Source: Jiangella alkaliphila (GTDB taxonomy: Bacteria; Actinomycetota; Actinomycetes; Jiangellales; Jiangellaceae). Taken from it: 64,000 nucleotides of DNA. The stretch covers positions 1,426,001 to 1,490,000 of the forward strand of contig NZ_LT629791.1 of assembly GCF_900105925.1 (NCBI RefSeq), given 5' to 3'. Positions within the stretch are counted from its first letter, which is position 1. The number at the start of each line of letters is the position of its first letter. The notes under the pieces were generated by a model. That model searched no databases. It saw only the letters and a list, made by a program, of their open reading frames with translations, and was not told where the DNA came from. Positions 51,758-60,066 of the stretch are shown here, piece by piece. Made by a program: the position numbers and the translations under genes.

Positions 51758-51868
51758 GGCAGGACTCTATGCCCGCGCCGATTTGTCATCGTCTTCCGAG
51801 AGCCAACGAACGGCGGCCTCAGTCGTCGGACTGCAGAGGTGTCGGTGCCAGGCTGCATTATTCGAAGT

Positions 51869-52585
51869 ATGAGAGACCCGCAGAACCTCCTCGCGTGGGC
51901 ACGGTCGCAGGCTGACGAACTCGAACGAGACATGAGCTGGCAGACGGCCGAGTACAGCAACGGTGGATATTGGAAGGCAACGGACGCCCAGAGCTTGCCG
52001 ACCATCCAAGGTCGTGCCGTGGCCGCTCTGGAGTTCTTGCGTCGTTACGCCGGGTCCGAGTCGGAGTGGGTCCGTCGAGCGCAGTCGGTCTACGACAGCC
52101 ACGGCGACAGACAATCGATCGAGTCGGGTGCGAGGGCGCTCGGGCCGCTGCTTCGCGAGTGGGCAGCGCAGGTCGCGGCAGGAGTCATCGACGTGCTGGG
52201 CGCCCGAGTGTGGGCTGAGACCGGACTTGCGAGCACAGATCTGATGGAACAGGTCCGCCGGCTCAACGCCGATCGTGGTAGCCATCCTGCTGCAGCCATC
52301 ATCCTGTGTGGCGCGGCAGTGGAGATCAAGCTGCGTGGTCTCGTTGAGAGCCAAGGGCTGCAGATGTCGGAGCGGCCCTCGATGGGTGCCTACTACCGCC
52401 TGCTGCGCAAGGCAGACCTGTTGACCGCGCAGGATGTGAAGGACTTGGAACAGTTGGCGGGCCTCCGGAACAGTGCAGCTCACGGACAATTCGAGGCCCT
52501 GAGCCTGGAGCGTGCAGGTCTGGCGGAGCAGCAGGCGAACATCATGCTGCGACGACTCGACGAGATCGAGAACGCCGAGGCATGA
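51869..52585 (+). CDS. HEPN-like domain protein of unknown function
   Basis: A 238-residue protein. The N-terminal ~110 residues (WARSQADELERDMSWQTAEYSNGGYWKATD) are unrecognised. The C-terminal helical domain (HPAAAIILCGAAVEIKLRGLVESQGL ... DLEQLAGLRNSAAHG) has the HEPN R-N-x3-H motif at 52466-52483 and resembles Abi-like or DUF4145-type HEPN modules. Codon use is less GC-biased than neighbours, suggesting acquisition. It overlaps the first possible start of the MarR-GNAT gene by four bases. Possibly a defence or toxin protein; unproven. Confidence 0.7.
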   Translation: MRDPQNLLAWARSQADELERDMSWQTAEYSNGGYWKATDAQSLPTIQGRAVAALEFLRRYAGSESEWVRRAQSVYDSHGDRQSIESGARALGPLLREWAAQVAAGVIDVLGARVWAETGLASTDLMEQVRRLNADRGSHPAAAIILCGAAVEIKLRGLVESQGLQMSERPSMGAYYRLLRKADLLTAQDVKDLEQLAGLRNSAAHGQFEALSLERAGLAEQQANIMLRRLDEIENAEA

Positions 52586-52596
52586 CTCCGGGCAGA

Positions 52597-52618
52597 TTCC
52601 CTGACTACAGTCAGAGAA
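52597..52618. promoter_or_regulatory. 22-bp inverted repeat at the MarR-GNAT start (probable autoregulatory operator)
   Basis: TTCCCTGACT-AC-AGTCAGAGAA is an inverted repeat with a single mismatch and a perfect core CTGACT/AGTCAG. It covers the -10-like TACAGT (52606-52611) and ends on the first base of the ATG at 52618. Size and position are those of a MarR dimer site. Confidence 0.65.
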
Positions 52619-53508
52619 TGGACGAGATCATGGTCGCGCGGGTGCGCCGGTTCAACCGGCTCGTCACCCAGCAGGTCGGCGCGCTCAACGACCGATTCCT
52701 GGCCCGCGACCGGCCGCTGGGGGAGTCTCGGCTGCTGTGGGAGATCGGCGACGGCCGCGACGTGCGGGCGCTGCGCACGTCGCTCGATCTCGACTCCGGC
52801 TACGTCAGCCGGCTGCTGCGCTCGCTGGAGGCGGCCGGCCTGGTGACGACGGAGCCCAGCGCGGCCGACCGGCGGGTGCGGCTGGCCCGGCTCACCGAGG
52901 CCGGCTGGGCGGAGCGGCGGCTGCTGGACGAGCGCAGCGACGAGCTCGCCGCGGAGTTGCTGTCGACGTTGCCCGACCGCCAGCGCGCGCGGCTGGTCGC
53001 GGCGATGGGCGAGGTCGAGCGGCTGCTGACGGCGGCGACGGTGCACCTGGCGCCGGCCGACCCCGAGGAGCCGGCGGCACAGCACTGCCTGCGCGCGTAC
53101 GCCGCCGAGCTGGACGCCCGCTTCGACGGCGGCTTCGACCCCGCCCGCAGCATCCGCGCCGACGCCGCCGACCTGCGCCCGCCCGCCGGGTTGGTGCTGG
53201 TCGCGACGCTGCACGGCGCGCCGGTGGGCTGCGGCGCACTCAAGCTGCACGGCGCCGAGCCGGCCGAGCTCAAGCGCATGTGGGTCGACGAGACCGCCCG
53301 CGGGCTGGGTCTCGGCCGGCGGCTGCTGGCCGAGCTGGAACGGCGCGCCGCGGAGTACGGCGCGCCCGCCGTCAGGCTCGAGACGAACCAGGCGCTGACG
53401 GAGGCCATCGCGCTCTACCGGTCGGCCGGCTACGCCGAGGTGGCGGCCTTCAACGCCGAGCCGTACGCGCACCACTGGTTCGAGAAGTCCCTCCCGTCGC
53501 CGGGCTGA
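52618..53508 (+). CDS. MarR-family regulator fused to a GNAT N-acetyltransferase
   Basis: A 296-residue two-domain protein. The MarR winged helix is about residues 1-145 (GESRLLWEIGDGRDVRALRTSLDLDSGYVSRLLRSLEAAGLVTTEPSAADRRVRLARLTEAG). The GNAT domain follows (ELKRMWVDETARGLGLGRRLLAELERRAAEYG, acetyl-CoA loop RGLGLGRRL; ALYRSAGYAEV). Such fusions are common in actinobacteria. ATG 52618 is chosen because -10 and operator sequences abut it (leaderless). An ATG at 52582 overlaps the HEPN gene but lacks support. Confidence 0.92.
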   Translation: MDEIMVARVRRFNRLVTQQVGALNDRFLARDRPLGESRLLWEIGDGRDVRALRTSLDLDSGYVSRLLRSLEAAGLVTTEPSAADRRVRLARLTEAGWAERRLLDERSDELAAELLSTLPDRQRARLVAAMGEVERLLTAATVHLAPADPEEPAAQHCLRAYAAELDARFDGGFDPARSIRADAADLRPPAGLVLVATLHGAPVGCGALKLHGAEPAELKRMWVDETARGLGLGRRLLAELERRAAEYGAPAVRLETNQALTEAIALYRSAGYAEVAAFNAEPYAHHWFEKSLPSPG

Positions 53509-53530
53509 CGACTCCTGCGACAATGGAGTC

Positions 53531-54112
53531 ATGGCGGAACGCAAACCGCCCGGCATGGGCTTCGAGTCGTGGATCGACAAGCAGGTCCGCGAGGCGCAGG
53601 AGCGCGGCGAGTTCGACGACCTGCCGCTCGCCGGCAAGCCGCTGCCGCCGCGCCGTCAAGGCGACGAGTACACCTGGATCCGCGAGAAGCTGGCCGCCGA
53701 GGGCGAGTCCACCGACGCCCTGTTGCCCACGCCGCTGCGGCTGCGCAAAGAGGTCCACAAGCTGCCCGAGACGCTCCGCGACGTCCGCTCCGAGCAGACC
53801 GTCCGCGACGTCGTCGACGAGTTGAACGAGCGCATCAAGCAGTGGCTGCGGGCGCCGTCCGGCCCGAACATCCCGGTCACCCTGGTCGACGCCGACACCG
53901 TCGTCGACGAGTGGCGCAAGGCGCGGGCCGAGCGCATGGCGGCCGAACAGCAGGTCGCCCGCGAGCGCGCCGCCGCGGCCGAGCAGGCGGCCGCCGCCGA
54001 GCGCCTCGCGGCCGAAGAGGCCCGCCGCGCTCGTGGCAACCCGCTCAGTCCGCTCACCTGGCTCAACTGGTGGCGCCGCCAGCTCGGACGGCGGGAAGAC
54101 CGCACGCCCTGA
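53531..54112 (+). CDS. DUF1992 (DnaJC28-like) protein
   Basis: A 193-residue protein. The DUF1992 domain covers about the first 100 residues: FESWIDKQVREAQERGEFDDLPLAGKPLP and NERIKQWLRAPSGPNIPVTLVDADTVVDEWR. An alanine/glutamate-rich helix that could form a coiled coil follows (EQQVARERAAAAEQAAAAERLAAEEARRA), then a basic Trp-rich tail. No J-domain. GACAAT six bases before the ATG suggests a leaderless promoter. Its 3' end overlaps the convergent sigma-factor gene by 50 bases. Role unknown. Confidence 0.87.
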   Translation: MAERKPPGMGFESWIDKQVREAQERGEFDDLPLAGKPLPPRRQGDEYTWIREKLAAEGESTDALLPTPLRLRKEVHKLPETLRDVRSEQTVRDVVDELNERIKQWLRAPSGPNIPVTLVDADTVVDEWRKARAERMAAEQQVARERAAAAEQAAAAERLAAEEARRARGNPLSPLTWLNWWRRQLGRREDRTP

Positions 54113-55070
54113 CCCACTCCGCGTCCAGGAACACCGTCAGCCGGTCGATCCGCGCGCCGGCCACCGTCAGCACGATCAGCCCGTGCGCCCGCTGCACGCA
54201 GTCGGCGCCGCGCTTGTACATCGCGTGCGCCGGTTGCCCGTTGGCCCGGGTCGCGACCATCAGCAGGTCGCCCGGTGCGCCGAGCCGCGGCGCCAGGAAC
54301 CGCCCGATCGCCTCCGCCCCGCGGAACCACGTCGCGTGCGGCGGCATCTCCAGCACGGCATCGCGGGCCAGCAGCCGGACCAGGCCGTCGACGTCGGCGT
54401 GCTCGAACGCGGCGACGTACCGGTCCAGCAGCTCCCGCTGCCGCGCGTCGGCCGGCGCCGGTGCGGCGCGCGCGGCGCCGTCCGCGTCCAGCCCGGCCAG
54501 CTGCGCCCGGGCCCGCCGCAGCGCGCTGTTGACCGCCGTCGTCGTGGTGTCGAGCAGCCGGGCCACCTCAGCAGCCCGCCAGCGCAGCACGTCGCGCAGG
54601 ATCAGCACCGCCCGCTGCCGCGCCGGCAGGTACTGCAGCGCGGCGACCAGCGCCAGCCGGGTGCTCTCGCGCCCGACGGCGATCGCGGCGGGGTCGCCGG
54701 CCGACGCGTCCGCGCCGGCGGCCGTGTCCGGGAACGGCTCCAGCCACGGCACGTCGGTGAGCGGCGGGTCCAGTGGCGCGTCGGGGTCGGCGCCCGGTCC
54801 TGCCAGCCCCGAGGGCATCGGCCGGCGGCCCCGGCTCTCCAGCGCGCGCAGGCAGGCGCGGGTCGCGATCGTGTACAGCCACGTCCGCAGCGACGATCGG
54901 CCCTCGAACCCGTCGTAGCCGCGCCAGGCCCGCAGGTAGGTCTCCTGGACGGTGTCCTCGGCGTCGTGCAGCGAGCCGAGCATGCGGTAGCAGTGCGCCA
55001 GCAGCTCCCGGCGGTACTGGTCGGTCTGCCGGGCGAACTCGTCGGCCCGCGTCTCGGACGTCACGGTCAT
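54063..55070 (-). CDS. ECF-type RNA polymerase sigma factor with SnoaL-like C-terminal domain
   Basis: A 335-residue sigma factor. Region 2 is HCYRMLGSLHDAEDTVQETYLRAWRGYDGFEGRSSLRTWLYTIATRACL; region 4 is YLPARQRAVLILRDVLRWRAAEVARLLDTTTTAVNSALRRARAQL. The C-terminal ~130 residues (LLDRYVAAFEHADVDGLVRLLARDAVLEMPP) form a SnoaL/NTF2-like domain, as in SigG/SigJ-type ECFs, where it modulates activity in place of an anti-sigma factor. Divergent from an MFS pump gene, which it may control together with itself. Confidence 0.93.
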   Translation of the reverse strand: MTVTSETRADEFARQTDQYRRELLAHCYRMLGSLHDAEDTVQETYLRAWRGYDGFEGRSSLRTWLYTIATRACLRALESRGRRPMPSGLAGPGADPDAPLDPPLTDVPWLEPFPDTAAGADASAGDPAAIAVGRESTRLALVAALQYLPARQRAVLILRDVLRWRAAEVARLLDTTTTAVNSALRRARAQLAGLDADGAARAAPAPADARQRELLDRYVAAFEHADVDGLVRLLARDAVLEMPPHATWFRGAEAIGRFLAPRLGAPGDLLMVATRANGQPAHAMYKRGADCVQRAHGLIVLTVAGARIDRLTVFLDAEWVRACGLPAVRAGGATS

Positions 55071-55194
55071 CGATGCCTCCTCGGGTGCTCCTCCCTGTAC
55101 AGATCCGGGTGGGACCCGGAAGTCATCGGCGAGTTCCGCGCGGGCCGCGGATCTGCCTGAGGTGACGGATCCGTGAAACCGAAGGAGTCACACG

Positions 55195-56613
55195 ATGAGC
55201 CCCCGCTCGCGCCGGGCCTGGGTCCTGGCCCTCACCTCGATCGCCTCGCTCATGGTGTCGCTGGACACCCTGATCGTGACGGTCGCACTGAGCACCATCC
55301 GGACCGATCTCGGCGCCACGCTCGAAGAGCTGGAATGGACGGTGAACGCCTACAACCTGAGCCTCGCCGTGCTGTTGATGACCGGGTCGGCGCTCGGCGA
55401 TCGGTTCGGCCGCCGCCGCATGTTCGCGACCGGCCTGGTGGTGTTCACCATCGCGTCGGCGGCCTGCGCGCTGGCGCCGGGCGTCGGCTGGCTGATCGCG
55501 GCCCGGATCGCCCAGGGCGCCGGTGCCGCGCTGCTGATGCCACTGGCGCTGGCCATCCTCAGCGCCGCCTACCCGCCCGAGCGCCGGGGTCAGGCGCTGG
55601 GCATCTTCATGGGCGTGACGGGCTTGTCGGTGGTCGGCGGCCCGGTCCTGGGCGGCGCGATCACCGAGGGCGTGTCCTGGGAGTGGATCTTCTGGCTGAA
55701 CGTCCCGCTCGGCCTGCTGGTGCTGCCGTTCGTGCTCACCCGCATCGACGAGAGCCACGGCACGGACACCGGTCTGGACTTCCCCGGGCTGGCGCTGGCC
55801 ACCACCGCGGCGTTCGGCCTGGTCTGGGGGCTGGTCCGCGGCAACAGCGCCGGTTGGGGCAGCGCGGAGGTCGTGACGGCGCTGCTGCTCGGCGCGGTGC
55901 TATTGGCGGCGTTCGTGGCGTGGGAACGGCGGGCGCGCGAGCCGATGCTGCCGCTCGGGTTCTTCCGGTCCCGTGCCTTCTCCGCCGGCAACGCGGCCGG
56001 GTTCCTGTTGATCGCCTCGCTGTTCGGGACGCTGTTCCTGATCGCGCAGTTCCTGCAGACCGGCCTGGGCCACACGCCGCTCGAAGCGGGCCTGCGGCTG
56101 GTGCCGTGGACCGGCTGCCTGATGGTCGTCGCGCCGATCGCCGGTGCGCTGGTCGACCGGTTCGGCGAGCGGCCGTTCCTGGTCGGCGGGCTGGTGCTGC
56201 AGGCGGCCGGGTTCGGCTGGCTGGCGCTGGTGGCCGAACCCGGCGTGAGCTACGCGCAGCTGGTGCCGCCGCTGATCGTGAGCGGCATCGGCATCTCGAT
56301 GGCGATCCCCGCGACGCAGAACTCCGTCGTCAGCTCCGTCCCCGCGCACATGATCGGCAAGGGCGCGGGCGCGAACTCGATGCTGCGCGAGCTGGGCGGC
56401 GTGTTCGGCATCGCCGTGCTGGTGGCGGTGTTCGCCGGCTGGGGCGGGTACGGCTCGCCGCGGGAGTTCACCGACGGGTTCGTGGCCGCACTGGCCGGCG
56501 CGGTCGTGCTGGCGCTGGCCGGCGCCGCCGCGGGGCTGCTGCTGCCCGCGCGGCCGGCCGCCGGCCGCACCCCGGACGCCGAGGATGCCCCGGTGCCCGT
56601 CGCTACCCGCTGA
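55195..56613 (+). CDS. MFS drug-efflux transporter (DHA2, EmrB/QacA type)
   Basis: A 472-residue membrane protein with about 14 hydrophobic helices. ASLMVSLDTLIVTVALSTIRTDLGATLEELEWTVNAYNLSLAVLLMTGSALGDRFGRRRMF contains the DHA2 motif D1 and motif A (GDRFGRRR), and GPVLGGAITEGVSWEWIFWLNVPLGLL contains motif C followed by the W-R/E-W-IF-NVP block. GGAG lies upstream of the ATG. The divergent ECF sigma factor may regulate it; the 124-bp spacer shows no certain promoter. The last 11 bases overlap the convergent hydrolase gene. Confidence 0.94.
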   Translation: MSPRSRRAWVLALTSIASLMVSLDTLIVTVALSTIRTDLGATLEELEWTVNAYNLSLAVLLMTGSALGDRFGRRRMFATGLVVFTIASAACALAPGVGWLIAARIAQGAGAALLMPLALAILSAAYPPERRGQALGIFMGVTGLSVVGGPVLGGAITEGVSWEWIFWLNVPLGLLVLPFVLTRIDESHGTDTGLDFPGLALATTAAFGLVWGLVRGNSAGWGSAEVVTALLLGAVLLAAFVAWERRAREPMLPLGFFRSRAFSAGNAAGFLLIASLFGTLFLIAQFLQTGLGHTPLEAGLRLVPWTGCLMVVAPIAGALVDRFGERPFLVGGLVLQAAGFGWLALVAEPGVSYAQLVPPLIVSGIGISMAIPATQNSVVSSVPAHMIGKGAGANSMLRELGGVFGIAVLVAVFAGWGGYGSPREFTDGFVAALAGAVVLALAGAAAGLLLPARPAAGRTPDAEDAPVPVATR

Positions 56614-57403
56614 AGTACTCCGTCAGCACCGGGACCTGCGCGGCCGCCTTCACCATGTGGGTCTGGCCGGGCAGGGTCCGGTACCGCGCGTTCGGCAGCA
56701 CCTCGGCCAGCCGGCGCTGGCTGTTGCGCATGTACTCGGGGCTCTTGCCGCCGTCCATGACCAGCGCCGGTTGCGTGACGGCGGACCACCGGTCGGCCGG
56801 GAACGGCTTGCCGTAGCCGGTGTCGCCGAGCACGCGGAAGTCGTAGGGGATGGTGTGGGCGACGCCCGTGAGCGTCTTCCACACCTTCGTGTACCGCATG
56901 ATCGCGACGACGAAGCCCGGCACACCGACGGTCTTCATGAACAGCTTGACGGTGTCGCCGCGGCGGTCCGCCGCGATCAGCTCGTCGGTGTGCGCCAGCA
57001 GGTCCGGCTCCCAGTGCTTCCCGGTGTCGTCGGTGACGGCGGGCAGCTCATAGAGGGCCAGCTTGCGGATGCCGGAGCCGGGCCGTTTCGCCGTCTCGAG
57101 GGCCAGGGCCACGCCGGACGAGCAGCCGTAGACGAACACGTCGCCGCCGGCCGCCGTGATCAGCGCCTCGAGGTCCTCGGCCTCGCGCTCGACGGCGTAG
57201 GGCGCGGTGTCGGTGCTCTCGCCGCGGCCGCGCCGGTCGTAGTAGTAGACGGTGAACGCGGCGGCCAGGCCCTTCGCGAGGTCGGCCATCGGGCCGGAGT
57301 CGCGGTAGCACATGGCGCCGTCGACGAGGACGAGCGGCGGGCCGGAGCCGACCTTGGTGTAGGCGATCGTGGTGCCGTCGGCCGAGGTGACGGTGCTGGT
57401 CAT
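56603..57403 (-). CDS. Alpha/beta hydrolase
   Basis: A 266-residue hydrolase. YYYDRRGRGESTDTAPY is the family's strand-4 region, VYGCSSGVALALE the nucleophile elbow (G-C-S-S-G), and LPGQTHMVKAAAQVPVLTEYF contains the His. The segment LVDGAMCYRDSGPM replaces the usual HG oxyanion motif, so activity is uncertain though the Ser-His pair is kept. AAGGAG site before the ATG at 57403. Third gene of the ArsR-SRPBCC-hydrolase unit, 26 bases after the SRPBCC stop. Confidence 0.9.
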   Translation of the reverse strand: MTSTVTSADGTTIAYTKVGSGPPLVLVDGAMCYRDSGPMADLAKGLAAAFTVYYYDRRGRGESTDTAPYAVEREAEDLEALITAAGGDVFVYGCSSGVALALETAKRPGSGIRKLALYELPAVTDDTGKHWEPDLLAHTDELIAADRRGDTVKLFMKTVGVPGFVVAIMRYTKVWKTLTGVAHTIPYDFRVLGDTGYGKPFPADRWSAVTQPALVMDGGKSPEYMRNSQRRLAEVLPNARYRTLPGQTHMVKAAAQVPVLTEYFSG

Positions 57404-57429
57404 GAGGGTTTCTCCTTCGGGATGGGTGG

Positions 57430-58173
57430 TCAGCCGAGGACGCGGGTCAGCCAGGACTGCCACGCCGCGTCGGTGTGGCGGTGCCCGTTGTCGGCGAAGA
57501 CGTGGTGGGCGGCGACCATCGGGCCCCGGAACCCTTCGAGGAACCGGATCAGCGCGCCGCCGGTGCGGATGCCGAGCGTGTCGGCGTTGACGTAGTACAC
57601 GACGCCGTCCTCGGCCGTGCCGTCCGCGAGCCGCAGGCTGACACCGTCGCCGGGAGCGACCGGGGCGGTGAGCCCGAGCTCGGCGTGCAGCGCGGCCCAG
57701 GCGTGGTCCCAGTCGGCGACCGGCGGGCCGAACGCTGTGACGGGCGTGGCCGTGCGGCCGGCGAAGTGGGTGAGGTACTCGAACAGCGTCTGGAAGAACA
57801 GCTCGTGGCCGCGCGACATCGCCTCGAACTCGTCCTCCCAGTCGTCGCCGGGGAGGAACCCGCTGGCGACCACCCGCAGCGTCGTGCTGCCGCGGTCGCG
57901 GCCCTCGAGCAGGAACTCGTAGGCGACGAACCGGCCGTCGGGCGCCGGCTCGCCGCCGTAGGCGAGCCGCTTGCCCGGCTCCCACGCGGTGACGTCGTGC
58001 GACGGGGCGTAGCCGCCGAAGTCGATGCGGACGGTGCCGTCGGGGCCGGGCTGGACGTCGGCCCGGCCCATGAACCACGAGTCGATGCCGGGGCCGGTGG
58101 CGATGGCCCGCCAGATCTCCTCGGGCGTGGCGTCGAGGTCGGCCTGGTGCGTGGACTCGAACCGGTGGCTCAT
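57430..58173 (-). CDS. SRPBCC (AHSA1-like) domain protein
   Basis: A 247-residue protein. The AHSA1/SRPBCC fold occupies about residues 1-150 (FESTHQADLDATPEEIWRAIATGPGIDSWFMG, EPGKRLAYGGEPAP, LLEGRDRGSTTLRVVASGFLPGDDWEDEF). The remaining ~95 residues (AAWQSWLTRVLG at the end) look like a second, diverged ligand-binding half. These proteins bind hydrophobic ligands and in actinobacteria are routinely paired with ArsR regulators. AAGGAGC site; the ATG lies two bases after the ArsR stop. Confidence 0.9.
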   Translation of the reverse strand: MSHRFESTHQADLDATPEEIWRAIATGPGIDSWFMGRADVQPGPDGTVRIDFGGYAPSHDVTAWEPGKRLAYGGEPAPDGRFVAYEFLLEGRDRGSTTLRVVASGFLPGDDWEDEFEAMSRGHELFFQTLFEYLTHFAGRTATPVTAFGPPVADWDHAWAALHAELGLTAPVAPGDGVSLRLADGTAEDGVVYYVNADTLGIRTGGALIRFLEGFRGPMVAAHHVFADNGHRHTDAAWQSWLTRVLG

Positions 58174-58175
58174 GA

Positions 58176-58772
58176 TCAGGGCTCCTTCGGCGCGGCGTCG
58201 ACGCTCGGGTGGACGGCGACGACGATGCGGTGCGTGCGGCCGCCCTCGGCGGACTCGTCGTGGTACTTGCCGACCAGCGCGGTGACGGCGCCGGCCAGCT
58301 CTTCGGCGAACGCGGCGCGGTCGGTGGCCGAGGCGAAGCGCACCTCGCCGTCGACGGCGAAGGTGGCGACCCGCTTGCGCGCCTTCGTCGACGCGGTGAG
58401 CAGCAGGCCGACGTCGCGGACCAGCCTCGACGCCAGCGCCAGCAGCCAGCGGGCGGAGAGCTTGTCGGGCGAGCGGGACGGGTCGGGCTGGACGGCCGCC
58501 AGCGCCGTCGGCGAGATGACGTACGACGCCGCCGTCGCCTGGAGCACCCGCTCGGTGACGTTGCCCTTCCGCCGCTCCTCGACCAGCTCGACCAGGCCGT
58601 GCCGTTCGAGCGTGCGCAGGTGGTAGTTCACCTTCTGCCGGGCCAGGCCGACGCGCGTGGCCAGCATGGTGGCCGACTGAGGTTCGGCGAGCTCGGCCAG
58701 CAGCCGGGTCCGCATGGGGTCCAGCGACGCCTCTGCCGCTGCGGGGTCTTCGATCACCGTGACGTCCTGCAT
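58176..58772 (-). CDS. ArsR-family winged-helix regulator
   Basis: A 198-residue regulator. The HTH core is LDPMRTRLLAELAEPQSATMLATRVGLARQKVNYHLRTLERHGLVELVEERRKGNVTERVLQATAASYVI (about residues 16-85); the C-terminal helical half is of the helix_turn_helix domain-containing type paired with SRPBCC proteins. No metal-binding Cys motif, so it likely senses an organic ligand or a protein state. ATG 58772 chosen: a perfect inverted repeat 19 bases upstream (58791-58806) looks like its operator. Heads the three-gene minus-strand unit. Confidence 0.9.
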   Translation of the reverse strand: MQDVTVIEDPAAAEASLDPMRTRLLAELAEPQSATMLATRVGLARQKVNYHLRTLERHGLVELVEERRKGNVTERVLQATAASYVISPTALAAVQPDPSRSPDKLSARWLLALASRLVRDVGLLLTASTKARKRVATFAVDGEVRFASATDRAAFAEELAGAVTALVGKYHDESAEGGRTHRIVVAVHPSVDAAPKEP

Positions 58773-58790
58773 GCCGAGAAGCGTGCCACC

Positions 58791-58806
58791 GACAAATCCG
58801 TTTGTC
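58791..58806. promoter_or_regulatory. Candidate ArsR operator
   Basis: GACAAA-TCCG-TTTGTC is a perfect inverted repeat with four-base centre, overlapping TTGACA on the minus strand (58803-58808), which is an ideal -35 for the ArsR unit. Binding here would give negative autoregulation. Confidence 0.6.
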
Positions 58807-58831
58807 AAGGAGATGCATGCTGTCGGAAGTC

Positions 58832-58866
58832 TTGGCATTGTGCAGATCTGATGCGAACATGTGTTC
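58832..58866 (+). promoter_or_regulatory. dinB promoter with LexA (SOS) box
   Basis: GAAC-ATGT-GTTC (58855-58866) is a perfect actinobacterial LexA box, flanked by C and G in the extended palindrome. TTGGCA (58832-58837) is a -35 with a 17-base spacer to GAACAT at the -10 position, so LexA would sit on the -10. The dinB GTG follows immediately at 58867. Confidence 0.8.
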
Positions 58867-60057
58867 GTGGCCAGTCTGGCGACCATTCTGCACGCCGACC
58901 TCGACGCCTTCTACGCGTCGGTCGAGCAGCGCGACGACCCCGACCTGCGCGGCAAGCCCGTCATCGTCGGCATGGGGGTGGTGCTGGCGGCCAGCTACGA
59001 GGCCAAGGCGCGCGGGGTGCGGACGGCGATGGGTGGCCGGCAGGCGCGCAGGCTGTGCCCCGACGCCGTCGTCGTGTCGCCGCGCATGTCGGCCTACTCG
59101 GCGGCCAGTGACGCGGTGTTCGACGTGTTCCGGCGCACCACACCGCTGGTCGAGGGGCTCTCCATCGACGAGGCGTTCCTCGAGGTCGGCGGGCTGGCGA
59201 AGATCTCCGGGTCGCCGCCCGAGATCGCCGCGCGGCTGCGGACGGACGTCATGCGGACGGTCGGGCTGCCGATCACCGTCGGCGTGGCCCGCACCAAGTT
59301 CCTGGCCAAGGTCGCCAGCGCGGTGGCCAAGCCGAACGGACTGCTGGTGGTCGAGCCCGACCGCGAGCTGGCGTTCCTGCACCCGCTGCCGATCGAGCGG
59401 CTCTGGGGCGTCGGCGAGAAGACCGCGGTGAAGCTGCGGCAGCGCGGCATCGTCACCGTCGGCGACGTCGCCCAGGTGGCCGAGCGGTCGCTGGTCGCGA
59501 TCGTCGGCCCGGCGGCCGGCCGGCACCTGCACGCGCTGGCGATCGGCCGCGACCCGCGCCGCGTCGTCGTGGGGCAGCGGCGCCACTCGATCGGGTCGCA
59601 GCACGCGCTGGGCAGCCGGCACCGAACGCCGGCCGAGCTGGACGCCGTCCTCGTTGGCATCGTCGACCGCGTGACCCGCCGGCTGCGGGCCGCCCGCCGG
59701 GTCGCCCGCACCGTGGTCCTGCGGCTGCGCTTCGACGACTACACCCGCGCGACCCGCTCGCACACGCTGGCCGAGCCGACGTCGCACACCGGCCAGCTGC
59801 TCACCGTCACCCGCAACCTCGTCGCCGCGACCGCGCCGACGATCGAGCAGCGCGGGCTCACGCTGCTCGGCGTCGCGCTGAGCAACCTCGAGGACGACGA
59901 CCCGTTGCAGCTGCCGCTGCCCATCGACCGCCACGGCGGCAGCGCCCTCGACGCCACCGTCGACGACGTACGCAACCGGTTCGGCAACCGCGCCGTCACC
60001 CGCGCCGTCCTGCTGAACCGCGACGAGGCCATCGTCATGCCGATGCTGCCCGACTAG
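58867..60057 (+). CDS. dinB: DNA polymerase IV (Y-family translesion polymerase)
   Basis: A 396-residue Y-family polymerase that copies damaged templates with low fidelity. ILHADLDAFYASVEQRDDPDLRGKPVIVG holds the first catalytic Asp and steric-gate region, LSIDEAFLEV the second Asp-Glu pair, and VGVARTKFLAKVAS plus WGVGEKTAVKLRQRGIVTVGD the thumb/HhH region. The little-finger domain is complete. There is no obvious C-terminal beta-clamp pentapeptide apart from LQLPLP near the end. GTG 58867 is preferred to GTG 58861 because the LexA box occupies the latter. Confidence 0.95.
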   Translation: MASLATILHADLDAFYASVEQRDDPDLRGKPVIVGMGVVLAASYEAKARGVRTAMGGRQARRLCPDAVVVSPRMSAYSAASDAVFDVFRRTTPLVEGLSIDEAFLEVGGLAKISGSPPEIAARLRTDVMRTVGLPITVGVARTKFLAKVASAVAKPNGLLVVEPDRELAFLHPLPIERLWGVGEKTAVKLRQRGIVTVGDVAQVAERSLVAIVGPAAGRHLHALAIGRDPRRVVVGQRRHSIGSQHALGSRHRTPAELDAVLVGIVDRVTRRLRAARRVARTVVLRLRFDDYTRATRSHTLAEPTSHTGQLLTVTRNLVAATAPTIEQRGLTLLGVALSNLEDDDPLQLPLPIDRHGGSALDATVDDVRNRFGNRAVTRAVLLNRDEAIVMPMLPD

Positions 60058-60066
60058 GGGCCACCC

